DNA from: Ligustrum vulgare
Taxonomy: Eukaryota; Streptophyta; Magnoliopsida; Lamiales; Oleaceae
Direction: 5' to 3'
NCBI GenBank assembly: GCA_963555705.1
Contig: OY743190.1
Coordinates: 9,833,501 to 9,897,500 of the forward strand
Length of the DNA: 64,000 nucleotides
This document shows, in pieces, positions 10,819 through 22,135 of this stretch (position 1 is the stretch's first letter; every line of letters starts with the position of its first letter). The notes below the pieces were generated by a model. The model was not told the DNA's origin and did no database searches. It saw nothing but the letters and a program-made list of their open reading frames with translations. The position numbers and the translations under genes are program-made.

Positions 10819-12334
10819 TGTTCACTAATATCTCGCGATGCGAGATATCCCCGCAAGTGTACGGGTCGTGAGAAGTAATAAAGTGGACATAAGAGTCCGG
10901 ATTATCGTCCCACGAGGACTGCTATTAAGTACCGAAATGTGTTAGTTCCTAACTCTATTTGAACGGGCGAATTTGTTTGAGATTGTTAACTACAACTAAA
11001 GAATTAAACTAAAGAAATAAAATTGCGAAATTGCTTTTGTTTTTAAATACGATTGTAAAGTAGTTGGGAATCCCGATTTCACCTAACCAATTATATTAAC
11101 TCCAATTCAAGTTTTATTTCCTAATTATGCATTCGGTCGAATTCACTAATTTAAATTGAAATTCCTCTCTCGAGTTTAAATCAATTCTACCTAAATAAGT
11201 CAACCATGTATCTCTACAGAGGGTCCGAATATTCCTTATCTAGATACATAACACACAAGAATTCACACACGACCGCAATAATAACACGAGTATATCTCTA
11301 TCTCTTATTCAATTACTGGATTTATTACCACGTTCTAAATTATTAACTCACCTCTCAGATTATGGAAATAACTCAATAAATCATGAATTGGTGATCAAGC
11401 AATTCAAGCATTAAGAACAATAATAAATCAATACATGCAACAAAACATTAAAACAACGGAATTTGGAATTAAAATAATCTGACTAGGCTACATCGTTCAT
11501 CCCAACATAGAATTTAGTTACACATCATCAATAAATAACAAAAACAGTAAAAATAGACGTTCATTGAAAAGTAATATAAAGAATGGAAAGATTGTACCAA
11601 TTATCAATTCTTCAATTGTTTTCAATTCACGCCCCTCTACGATGTTGAAATCTCCAAGGATTTGATGTTGAATTCTCAGTTGTGGCTCGTTCTTTGGAGA
11701 GGCAAAGGTCTGAATTTCGTGCCTCTTATGTTGTATATATAGGTTTTGGAGAAAACCTAGGTCAAAAAGCCCAAAGTCTGTCAAAAATCGCGAGAAAAAT
11801 CTGATCTGCGGCCCAATCGGACAAGCGCGCGATCGCGCAGGCGTAATGTCGGCGATCGCGTGGAAGACCCAAAAACTCTCGGGTTATAATTTACAACCAT
11901 CTCGCGATCGCTTGGTGTGTAACCAGCGAACGCGACTTCATCTTTCTTCCGGCTGTGCAAATTAGTCCCTGACTTTTAATTGCACCTTCAGTCCTCAACT
12001 CTCAATTGTTGCAATTTAGTCCCCAAACTTTATCTTCTTCTCGGTTTGACCATTCAAGCTCTTAATTCATTCAATTAGGTCCTCCAACCTCTGATTTAGT
12101 CACTTTGGCACCAAGCATGTTTCCCGATTGTTGTCACAAACTCCTCACTTGTCCAATTTAGCTCCAATTAACATCCAATCGTGTCATTTTTCCATTAATT
12201 GCTTCATTCTTCTTCAATTGGGACATTTTCTGAAAAGTAAACAAATAAACATAAATTAAATAGCAAATATTCCCAAACGAAAATAATTAATCCTAATTTA
12301 GACATAAAAATAAGTGTATAAAATACGTTTATCA
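10819..12334 (-). repeat. 5' LTR of the nested gag-protease element
   Basis: On the minus strand it starts TGATAAACG at 12334 and ends GTGAACA at 10819 (1516 bp). The outer 354 bp is shared with the shortened 3' LTR. It contains three exact GCGATCGC palindromes (11829, 11852, 11904). Near its inner end is a perfect 9-bp-arm palindrome, ATATCTCGC-GAT-GCGAGATAT (10828-10848). Confidence 0.8.
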
Positions 12335-12909
12335 ATAACTTATGTATCTTATGTGCACGAGAAGAAAGAGCAACCCACACCCTATGATTTTAAAGGGCCT
12401 ATGATTTTCAAATAGGAGCCATGTGCTTTAATGCACGAGAAGAGTAATTCAAACCCTATGATTTCTAAAGAGCCTGTAATTACGTGTTCAATTATATTGT
12501 AGATTAATTAATTGACGATGAGTCTACTGAATATTTCTATGAAATGCTCATGTCTATTTTAACAATATTTGCAGATTTCGAAGAGGGTGGCAAGTGATGG
12601 ATGATTGTGGCAATAGTCGTGAAATGATTGAAAATCTTATTTTAATGATTTCCGTATTTCCAAATATTGGATAATTTTGAGAATTTCAGTTATTTGAAAA
12701 ATTATGATATTGTCAATTTCTTTACAATATTAATGGCTCGATTTATTATTTCGAATTGTTTCATAAATGTTTTCAATTTTATCGATAATTACAGTTTATT
12801 TAATATTGGCAAAAATGAATTTCAGATATTTCTTCCGCTAGAATATTATTTTAAATTTTAGACCAGAAGATGACGTGATGAACCGGATATTTAGAACTCG
12901 AGCGCTACA

Positions 12910-13489
12910 CCATTTGTTATTCATTTCAATTGATTGAACCTCCTACAATGCTCATCATGCACGAGGAAACATATCGTAGGTAGTGACGTGACTAAGATCC
13001 ATTGACAGCAATTACACACATTTTTGAGATCAACCACTTTCATAAATTTTATGTCCGATCATCACATTTTCTGCACGAGGTTGTATGTTAACTCGATGAT
13101 ACATCTCGGAAAGACACACACATAATAGAAGCAGTCATATATACTCCAATATTTCTTGCTCGACTAGTTCAAATTCAAAATACTCAAATTGGACATGACT
13201 CTATGTTCAACTTATATTTTCTCTTTTTTTCTTAAGACAAAAATTAAATCTTAATATAATTTGAAGGTTGAAAATGTGATTAATGTCAGTCAAAACAAAC
13301 CCAGTTTTAAGAGTTTAGAAATAAGTATAATATAACCGGTAAAAACCTCTTGGAATTTCATAACTACTCCTCAACGGTGCACCTTCTCTCTTCAAAACAC
13401 TCCCTACCCCCCTTAATTAAACTCAACTCTTTATTGGCATAGATTTCATGACTTAACCCTTCCTCTTTCAAATACTAAGTCCTGTTCTC
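12910..13489. other. Intergenic stretch, no gene recognised
   Basis: Begins with the right-hand CCATT target duplication of the solo LTR. No coding or repeat structure seen. Confidence 0.5.
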
Positions 13490-15125
13490 TTTGCTGTTTT
13501 GAGGTCGTTATCTGTTTTTATTTTCGAAAACGCTAAAAACGCGTTCTCTTTACCATTTTCGAAAACGCATTTTGGAAAACAAAAAAAAAAATTTGTACAC
13601 GGAAAACGCGGAAAACGAGTTTTGGGATTTTTTTTTTTTAAAGAAATATCTTAACTTAGAACTAAACTTAATATAAAGTTTTTATTTTTTTTATTACTTT
13701 TTTAGAATTATCATAACTTGGAACTAAGCCCAAATAATATATATTTTTTTTTTAGAATTATCCTAACTTGGAACTAAGTTTAAATAAAGTTTTATTGAAT
13801 TCAATATCAACATTACAAAAAAAAAAAAAAAAAAATTAAGTGAGAATTCTTGTTATTATATTTCAAAAAATGCACTGATAAATGGACTATGGTGGTTTTG
13901 AAAGAACTTGCATTTTCTGAATTTTAATAGAAGTAGACCTTTTTCAAATCTCGAATCTGACCAAACTGTGTTAATATAGACTCTTAATGCTCACATTAGT
14001 GTGTTGCATGTAACTATGTTTTCAGTGTATTGTGAAAGGAAATTTGAGTTTGAATTAGTAGTATTTTGCAAGCAAATTAATTAAAAATAGTTTAAGTAGT
14101 ATTCTGCAAAATTTCAAACAGAACGTGTTTTCCAGTTTTTCATTTTCAAAAACAGTTTTCAGAAATGACAAACCAAACGCGTTTTCAGCAAATTTGAAAA
14201 CAAAAATGAAAACAGGAAACACAAAACATTTTCGAAATCGTTTTCTATTTTTATCTTTGAAAACACTAAGCCCTTGTTTGAGCTCCATTATTTCTTATTT
14301 TTTTTACAAATTTTTTCTACAGTAATCAATCTCAACCATCCAAAAAAGTCAAGCGCACAATTTTTTACTTTTCAAACCACTTTTTAACCATTAGATTTCC
14401 AAAACTCAAATTTTAAATTGAAATAATGGGGCTCAAACAAGGGCTAAAAAATACGTTATCTTTATCATTTTCGAAAACGCATTTTGAAAAATAAAAAAAA
14501 AATTATACGCAAAATGCAAAACGTCGGAAAACGCGTTTGGGGATTTTTTTTTTAACCTAGCTTGGAACTAAATATAAAATAAAGTTGATTTTTTTTTTTT
14601 TTTTTTGAGAATTATCCTAACTTGAAACTATGCCTAAATATTATTATTATTATTATTATTTGAAGAATTATCCTAACTTGAAACTTAAGCCTAAAATAAA
14701 GTTTTATTGAATTCAATATCAACATTATAAAAAAATAAGTGAGAATTCTTATTGTTATATTTAAAAAAAAAATACCTTGATAAATGGATTCTGATAGTTT
14801 TGAAAGAACGTGCATTTTCTAGATTTTAATAGAACCAGAGCCTTCTCAAATTTCAAATCTGACCAAGCTATGTTAATATAGACTCTTAGTGCTCACATTA
14901 GTGTGTTACAGGTAATCATGTTTTCAGTGTATTGTAAAAGAAAATTTGAGTTTGAGCCAATAGTATTCTGCAAGCAAATTAATTAAAAATAATTTAAATA
15001 GTATTCTGCAAAATTTCAAATAGAACGGGTTTTTCAACTTTTCATTTTCAAAAATAGTTTTCAGAAATAACAAACCAAACGCGTTTTCAGCAAATTTGAA
15101 AATAAAAATAAAAACTGAAAACATC
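13490..15125. repeat. Two direct copies of a 650-700 bp DNA-transposon-like repeat
   Basis: About 13540-14225 and 14450-15125 are diverged direct copies. Shared landmarks are 'GTTTTATTGAATTCAATATC', 'AGTGAGAATTCTT', 'GACTCTTA.TGCTCACATTAG', 'TTTTCAGTGTATTGT.AAAG' and 'CAAACGCGTTTTCAGCAAAT'. Both carry many CGTTTTC/GAAAACG motifs, also seen at 90-290. They flank the Tourist-like MITE. Open frames inside are spurious. Confidence 0.75.
14270..14444. mobile_element. Tourist-like (PIF/Harbinger) MITE
   Basis: A 175 bp element with about 24 bp terminal inverted repeats: GCCCTTGTTTGAGCTCCATT at the left and its near-exact inverse, AATGGGGCTCAAACAAGGGC, at the right. Both ends are flanked by TAA (14267-14269 and 14445-14447), the target preference of PIF/Harbinger transposons. 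No coding capacity. Confidence 0.85.
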
Positions 15126-15430
15126 AAATATTTTTTAAAATGAAAATATAAAAAATAAAATATAAGCAATCGCCACCTAAGTATCCTTTCGTCTCATTCT
15201 CGCTCCATCTTTGTATCAAATTACTTCTTTACTGATAACTTCGAAACTTTTGACCTGTCACGTAAACTGCAAGAAACATAAGAGCTTAGTCATTACACCT
15301 TACGCTCCTATATTTAATTATTTATTGCTTTCACCTTTTTCTTAACTCTACCGCCTCTTCCAACTCCAAGAACTCTTCTTTCTTGAACCTTTTATTAGCA
15401 TAAAAAAGAACATAAGAACTCATTTTGGCA

Positions 15431-17040
15431 ATGAATATATTAAGTTTCAGTGCTTGGTTTCTGGGTTTTTTGGTGTTATGTGGTGGGATTCGAGCAAGTT
15501 TCGCACAGTTAAACGACAATGCAAATAATTATATTACATGGGATGACACGAAAGTGGATGATTACAGGTTGCATATAAGAGATGAAGGGAATGGAAGTAA
15601 GATTATTGTCGTCGACAAAAATGGCTGGGGAAATTCTTTAACAGTTCAAGGTGCAGTTGATATGGTGCCGGAAAATAATGCAGATAGAGTGAAAATTTAC
15701 ATTCTTCCTGGAGTTTACAGGTCTGTGTTCATATATATATTTTAAATTTCTATGTTTTTAATACAGCAAGAAAATATTTTTCATGCATGCAGTTCACAAC
15801 ATGTGTATTTACGTGGGGACTAAGATTAGGGACGTGGGTATTGAGGAAGTTACTTATATGTTGTGGGCTTTTCCTGTTTCTTTTTGAGGTTTAATTAACT
15901 GACAATCTTTTACATATTTTGGACAAAATACTATGAAATTTGAACCAACCCAGAAAAGGGAAATTGGTTAAGAAATTCTGTTCTTTGTTTTCAATTCTCC
16001 GTGCAGTGAAAAAGTGTACATTCCGGCCTCGAAGCCGTATATTTCCTTCATCGGGGATCAGAATCGAGTATCTGAAACTGTTATAACCTGGCACGACAAG
16101 GCTTCTGATACGGATAAAAATGGAGCTGTACTAGGCACTTTTGATTCAGCCACTGCCACCGTAGAATCTGACTATTTTATTGCATCATGGATCACTTTTG
16201 AGGTAGTATCTGCAGTAAATTAAGGTTTCTTCGTTCTTGAACATCATTATGATAATCAAAATTCAGATTTAGAATGTTTGTTCATGGCAGAATACAGTGT
16301 GTCCAGTGCCTGGAGGAGTTGATGGATATCAAGCTGTTGCCTTAAGAATTGCTGGCGACAAAGCTATGTTTTATAACGTTGAATTTCTGGGATCACAGGA
16401 TACACTTCTGGATCAAACTGGATCCCACTATTTTTACCAGTGTTTCATCCAAGGATCAACAGACTTCATTTTTGGCAATGCAAGATCTCTCTATCAGGTT
16501 TATATATTTCTCACACTTTTTCAAGTTAATTCCTTTTTCTGAGTCGACTTCCTAACGCTGAATTGGATGAAAACAGGAGTGTACACTCCATGTTTTAGAG
16601 GACGGATATGCAGTCGCAGCTCAACGCAGGAACTCACCTTATGATGACACAGGATTTTCTTTCTTGAACTGTACAATCGAGGGAAAAGGAAGAATTTTCT
16701 TGGGTAGAGCTTGGGGCGATTATTCGCGAGTTATATATTCGTATTGCGAATTCGATGCAATTGTAAGACCGGAAGGATGGAGTGACTGGAGGAAACAGTA
16801 TAGAGACAGGTATTAAAATCTCTCAGCTAATCTTATTTTACATAGTGAAAACATTTTTACGGATTTGTAATAAATGATTCTTGCGCTTGCAGTACCGTGT
16901 TATTTGGAGAATACGAGTGCAGAGGATATGGAGCAGATAGACGACGAAGAGTTCCATGGTCTAAAGCTCTGAATTACATGGAAGCAAAGCCATTTCTGGG
17001 CACGCAGTTTATAGGCGGAGAGCAATGGCTGAGACTATAG
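15431..17040 (+). CDS. Pectinesterase (pectin methylesterase) without pro-domain, five exons
   Basis: The product removes methyl esters from cell-wall homogalacturonan. Exons read 15431-15720, 16007-16202, 16291-16497, 16577-16809 and 16893-17040. All junctions are GT-AG and the phases agree, giving 357 residues. Residues 1 to about 25 form a signal peptide ending near ASFA, so the enzyme is probably secreted to the wall. Family motifs appear in order: GVYRSEKVY, QAVALR, GSQDTLLD (catalytic acid/base Asp), DFIFGNA (nucleophile Asp) and IFLGRAWG (substrate-binding Arg and Trp). There is no N-terminal inhibitor-like pro-region, so it belongs to the short class of plant pectinesterases; a QRT1-like identity is possible but unproven. 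The ATG at 15431 is chosen because it directly precedes the signal peptide. It converges with the ZIP gene, with 180 bp between stop codons. A broken copy of exon 4 lies at 54.4 kb. Confidence 0.93.
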
Positions 17041-17220
17041 TTGCTTTTTTTTTTTTTTTAATCAGTCGTGAAGGCTAGCAACATCTTGTATTTTTCAGAA
17101 CTCGACGTTTGATCGAATATTACCATGTACTCAAGTAAAAAAACAAAAATGTTAAATGAACAACATAGTGAACAACACACTCACGTGGGGTGGTTCTCTG
17201 TCGTAAAAGTTCAGCATTAA

Positions 17221-19678
17221 CTAAGTATCCCAAATCATTACAACGGCAATCACCCCGACGCCCAACAACACAGCCAGAAACTTATGGTGTGGCGTATCCA
17301 TTGAAACCGGTTCTTGAGGCCTATATCCTTTGGACAGTAAATGGTTAATGGATACATAGATGAAAACCCCACAAGCCAAACCCATCGATATCGCGTAAAT
17401 CCAGTCTGCTACAGCACCCTGCGTTGTTTCGTCGATTGTAATTCCAACGGCAACACCGACCGGGCTTGATATCGCGAATGCAAAAGCATAAGCTACACAG
17501 GATAAGAGGGGGCGACCTGGAATCATCCTAAGAAGAGCTATTCCCATAGCAATCGCAGCGAATATCTTGTGTAGAGAGACGGTCCAGAGGGCTCGCCAGG
17601 CATCTGCTCTTGTCTCGGCTACTCCAATAGCAATGCCCTCAAACACGGAATGAAAGCATAGTGCAACAATTAACAGGATGCTATCCGCGAGGGAATGTTT
17701 AGCAAGATTTTCGTCGGCAACAGTCTCAGCCTAACAGAGAGAGCAGGAAAAAAATGTAATCAAAATCCACTAAGACACCGAGGTAACATTGAGGAATATG
17801 CAGGGACGGAGCCACCACACCATAGCTGGATTCGTCAAAAAAAAAAAAAAAAATTAATTTTTGGTATTTTTTGGGTTGCAACTTAAAAAATACAGTTATT
17901 TGATCGATGTCCATCGAGCTAGACAAAATTTCTGGATGACCGTTCTGGCTAAACAGAGTTTCTGAATTTGTCTATGGGAATATGTGTGATATCTCTGCTA
18001 TCTCACCTGCAGCTGTGACTGCGAAGGTATTCCGTTAATGGAGCCTTTTTCAGCGTGAGAACCTGCAGTGAAGAAGAAAACTAGATAGAACATCTGTAAT
18101 ATAGTCTGGACACTATACAATTCCTTACAACTTGCTGTTGGAAAAATTATTTCATTATTTTCAAATTGTGAGTGAATGAAAATTAAAATTCCCTCAGTTT
18201 CACTAACTTGGAATTAAATTTGCTGCATAAGTTTCATCCGTTTCCATTTCATCAGTTTCATCTATTCAAATTTTGATTAAATGGAAATTAATGTTGCTAG
18301 TCTATAAATTGCAAACCTCAAAAATGCATCAGACTAGGAATGACAATGGGGCATCCCCATCCCCGCCATGTTAAAGATTTACCATCCCTTCTCCCGTCCC
18401 GTCCCGTCCCCATTTAATCGGGGACGGGAGGGGACGGGACAGAATGTGCAAATTCCCATTTACATTCCTATTTGTTATTAATTTTTATTTTTTTTAAGTT
18501 CTAAAATAATGTTGTACAAATAATATAAGAAAAAATACAGGAACAATACTAATATTTTCTAAATCTAATAATCTTTAAACATTTTTTGAACATTAATCGA
18601 ATATATTATATATATATTCATTTTTGTTTATATTGTTAAATTTTAATGGAAATTGTTAATTGGGGACGAGAATAGGTGACGAAGCGGAGATGGGGATAAG
18701 ACGGTCATCTCCGTCCTCGCCCCATCCCCGGTTCGGGAATACTTTTTCATCTTCATTCCCGTCATTGTCGAGAATTTCCGATCCCGTTTCAACGGGGCCC
18801 ATCAGGTTCGGATATTCTCCGTCCCGTTGCTATCCTCAAGTGAAAAGCCAAGAATAAAGTAGTGTTTCTTTCAAGCAACCTCTCCCTCGGTTCTTTTCCA
18901 TTTCATTTTCTTCGAGAGATGAACACATCTAGTTCGACCGACAACCGATTATATTCTGAAAATTGAACACTGATTAAAACTCTTGCACTCCGATGAGGCG
19001 ATCGAATTTCGATTTAAGGAAACTGTATTATCACTGGTTTTGATTTCATATTCTCTAATTTTTTTATTTTTTTTGGTTCTCTAATATTTTCCACAATCGC
19101 ACATTTACAAAATCCAAAAATTTAGCAAATTTCTTTGATTTCTTCCATGATTCCGATGCATATATATATATATATACAAACAACATAAAGCAACAAAGAA
19201 AACATCATATACCTTGGATTTCAGTGTGATTATTAGCAGAAATATTCTTCTGTTTCCCACAAACATAAGAAATAACAGAGTCAGCCAACATTGTTAACAA
19301 ATATCCAGCACTCGCCAACATAAATGCAAATGGGTACTCTTTTTCAGTCAAGTCCTCAAACGTTTCATTAGAATCACTCAAGAAATGCATCAAAGCAGTC
19401 CCCAAGAAAACCCCACCGGCGAATTGCGTCCCCATAACCAAAAAACCATCGTTCCACTTCATGAGGTAAGGCGAAATCCCCCCGAGGAAAGTCCCAAAAA
19501 ACACCAGTATCAGGCACCATATTTTCGCCAGAATCAGAGACCGAGATTTCAAGTTCGGCTTATCCTCGAGCGAGCCAGAGCGGGTGTCGGAGTCTGAGTC
19601 ATTATATCCGCCGTGCGCGGAGGCGGAGACAACGAGGAGGAGTAGAGTGAAGAAGAGAATCAGAATATAGCGAGTCAT
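17221..19678 (-). CDS. ZIP-family zinc/iron transporter, three exons
   Basis: It would move divalent metals, probably zinc, into the cytosol across a membrane. Exons on the minus strand are 19678-19213, 18062-18007 and 17730-17221. Splice sites are GT-AG and phases agree, giving 343 residues, the normal ZIP length. It starts with a signal peptide (about residues 1-21, ending SASAHG). Three N-terminal membrane spans follow, including the '[11 protein letters not shown]' and '[19 protein letters not shown]' stretches. A variable loop is encoded by the end of exon 1 and all of exon 2. Five C-terminal spans include the signature [10 protein letters not shown] (span IV) and [13 protein letters not shown] (span V), whose His and Glu residues line the metal path. 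The loop lacks the usual run of HX repeats. The sequence most resembles the ZIP2/ZIP11 type (judged by eye). Intron 1 holds a hAT-like MITE. Confidence 0.93.
18336..18836. mobile_element. hAT-like MITE in ZIP intron 1
   Basis: The left end AGGAATGACAATGGGGCA pairs imperfectly with the inverse of the right end, which reads AGGATAGCAACGGGACGGAG on the minus strand. Subterminal blocks are rich in CCCGTCCC and GGGGACGGG, as in common plant hAT MITEs. I could not find an 8 bp target duplication, so the ends may be off by a few bases. Confidence 0.55.
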
Positions 19679-19716
19679 TTCTTTAGGGGCTTCAACATAT
19701 ACTAATCTCTGTTACT

Positions 19717-19723
19717 CTTTATA
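19717..19723 (-). promoter_or_regulatory. Candidate TATA box of the ZIP gene
   Basis: TATAAAG on the minus strand lies about 40 bases before the start codon at 19678, which would leave only a very short untranslated leader. No palindromic zinc-deficiency element (RTGTCGACAY) was seen nearby. Confidence 0.4.
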
Positions 19724-19859
19724 CGGAGACTACGCTGCTCAGAGTCAGTGCGGGTATGACGATAGAGGAAATGTGTGTTCTGTGTGGAGCGGCTAAGTGA
19801 GAGAAACAAAGATATATGGAAATTTTCAATGAGGAAGTACGTACGATTTTGGGAGTCTG

Positions 19860-21846
19860 TTAATTATTAACCAATAACGTTCACATTAACGTTTATAGAT
19901 GGTTATTTGTTAATTCTTGTCTGGGTCCAATTTTTTCACGAATATGATTTTTATTATCCCCGTTTGGCCCAATTTTTTAAATTCCTTATTTTTTACAAAC
20001 TTATTTTTAACCACATTTTATATAACAACGTTTAATCAAGTTTTATCCTAAACATTCGATTTTTAACTAAGAGGTTATTTGGCGTAGGAAGTTGTTGAGG
20101 AATATGAGTTTTTTTTAGGAGAATTAGGTGGTTGAAAAGTAATTAAAAAATATGAAAAGTGATATTTCCTATAGAAATATATGATTAAAAATAAAAATAA
20201 TGTTAAACACACAAAATGTATGAGACACTAAATGACACACCATTCACATACAGAGAGGGCCCACAGTGTCCGGACCCCCTCCATGTGAGAGGTGTGTCAT
20301 CGATTTTGTATGTTTAGCATGGTCATAAAAATAAATTTGAGGGAAAAAAAAAAACCATTGGGACCTAACGGGCCCTAAGCCTCTGTTTGATAAAAAAAAT
20401 AAAAATAAAAATAAAAAATAAAAAATATGATATTTATGATTATGAGGTTAGGTATGAAATTGAAAAATAGTTTGAAAGTGTGTAATTTACCACACGGATG
20501 CTAAACCAAACTGGGCATAGTTTTAGAATTTCCCCCATCAACTGAGCGGTCTGAAACACTAATACCCATAAAAAAAAAAGTTCTTAGTATGAGATTTTGA
20601 TAAGAACTATTTCAATTTAGGCTCTATTCAGACACTTCTAAACTGTCATTTTGGTAATTTTTTTTATATTTTTGAGGTAAAATGTGTAGTTAAAAAATAA
20701 TTTAGAAAAATGTGTATGATTAAAAATTGATTTTAAAATTGATTTTTTTTTTTTTTTTATAAATTAATTAATAAATTGTAATATTTACGTTTAAAGAACG
20801 GGGTTATCATAAAACTTGATAATAGCTTTGCCCAAGCTATCAAGAAATTGCAAAGCTAGATAAGATTCTCTTCCAATTCTTTCCAAAAAAAAGAATCTTT
20901 ACAAAAAATGAATGAAGAACTTATCTTATGGAATGGTATTAAATGAATAAAGTAGTACATTCTGTGGTGTCACTCATCAAAATGTGTGGAACTTCGATTG
21001 GTGGACGAAGATTCTCCCTTTGCATCCCCTACAATACCTTTGTTTCGATAAACACTTAATTTATTTCTTCAATCAGCCCTGATCTGATCACCGAGCCAGA
21101 AAAGTGAAGCAGTAAAGCGAATATTAATTTTAACTTCAGGGAAATTATCGCAAGTTTTGGAAAAGACAAATATGTCCTTCTCGTTCCAAAAGTGCCTGGG
21201 CCTACTACGTAGACATACTTCAAGCAGTATCAAAAGTTTCTATTGCCTGCGACGGTTCTATCTAATTCAAAACAAATATCAATAAATCAGAACCGCAGAT
21301 TATACCTCGTCCAAAACGAAATTTCAAATCCTCATCAACACATTCTTAAAGATGTGGTGATGTTAATTGAATTCCATAAATAAATGCAATCTTCCCAATT
21401 GAACATAACAATTCTCAGTCGACTCTTCGTCCAAAATTTTGTACATCTACATCAAGTTTGAATAATATACATACCTACACAAATGTCAGTTATTTTATGA
21501 CATTCATAAGCCACCCTCTTACTTCATTTAAACGAACCGAGTTGGACCAAAATTTTTTTGTTCATCTGATTCCACATAGACATAGTTCTTATCTCGTCAC
21601 GAACGACAATGCTGCTTTTGATCTTGCATTTGCCTGCACCGTTGATGAGAATAAGTTGGCATGGTATTTTATCTCCGAATATATTTGGACTATCATCATG
21701 GTAAATCAACAATGAAATTATCCAACACAATATACTTCCACACTTTCAACCCTTTCTTTCCTACTGTAAAACTTAGAACCGCCGATTTTTACTTCCCGAA
21801 ATACAGGTGAGAAAACACGAAGTTTAAAGTGACACTACTAGGATTC
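19860..21846. other. Gene-free stretch with degenerate MITE-like sequence
   Basis: About 20.0-20.8 kb carries several short blocks that look like decayed MITEs: 'TAAGCCTCTGTTTGATA', long poly-A/T runs, and phrases such as 'AACTATTTTT' recurring elsewhere in the window. 20.8-21.8 kb has no recognised gene; the open frames near 21.5 kb on both strands lack recognisable motifs. Confidence 0.45.
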
Positions 21847-22135
21847 TGTTGTGAAACTATCAAAATTATAACAAGAAATAAATAGAGAGATGGAGAGCTT
21901 AGAGAGAGAGAGAGAGAGATGGAGAAAATGAGAGAATTCTTCTCATTAAGAGGTGTAGGAAATGTTACAAATTAAGGCCCTATTTATAGAATGGAAATAA
22001 GAATAAAATAGAAATAATTCATACCACTAGGAAATAAAGAGTGGTCATAAGTCATTCATAATAATTATTTACAATATAAATTAGGTAAAAGTTAGGTAAG
22101 AGATTTCTTAATAATTTTCATAATAATTTATAACA
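21847..22135 (-). mobile_element. Short solo LTR, Ty1/copia-like
   Basis: 289 bp from TGTTGTGAAAC to TTATAACA, flanked on both sides by GATTC (21842-21846 and 22136-22140). On the minus strand it contains a TATA box (TCTATAAATAGG, near 21985) followed by a CT-rich tract, the inverse of the (GA)n run at 21901-21919, as expected for the U3-R part of a copia LTR. No internal region remains. Confidence 0.75.

Larger units (their letters stand above)
4784..12334 (-). mobile_element. Non-autonomous gag-protease LTR retrotransposon (TR-GAG-like, Athila-related)
   Basis: Read on the minus strand it has a 5' LTR (12334-10819), a tRNA-Asp primer site (10812-10795), a gag-protease reading frame (10668-8176), a 3 kb noncoding stretch, a polypurine tract (5151-5138) and a shortened 3' LTR (5137-4784). 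Target duplication ATAAC is at 4779-4783 and 12335-12339. No reverse transcriptase, RNase H or integrase exists, matching the TR-GAG class of plant elements that rely on an autonomous relative. The Athila LTR element at 32.7-43.0 kb has different LTRs and is not its direct partner. It lies inside the Tekay-type solo LTR, so it is the younger insertion. Confidence 0.75.
2667..12909 (+). mobile_element. Solo LTR of a Tekay/Del-type Ty3/gypsy element, split by a nested insertion
   Basis: The sequence starts TGTAGCGACC, typical of Tekay/Del chromovirus LTRs, and ends GAGCGCTACA. Both ends are flanked by the direct repeat CCATT (2662-2666 and 12910-12914). LTR sequence occupies 2667-4783 and 12335-12909, about 2.69 kb without the nested element. 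No Tekay gag or pol lies inside, so this is a solo LTR, presumably left by LTR-LTR recombination. The left part holds a C-rich, CCACC-rich tract (about 3000-3850) that creates spurious open frames on both strands. Confidence 0.75.

Noticed and set aside
18327..18844. An 8 bp target duplication for the hAT-like MITE
   Set aside because: Compared possible flanks at both ends and found no matching octamer.
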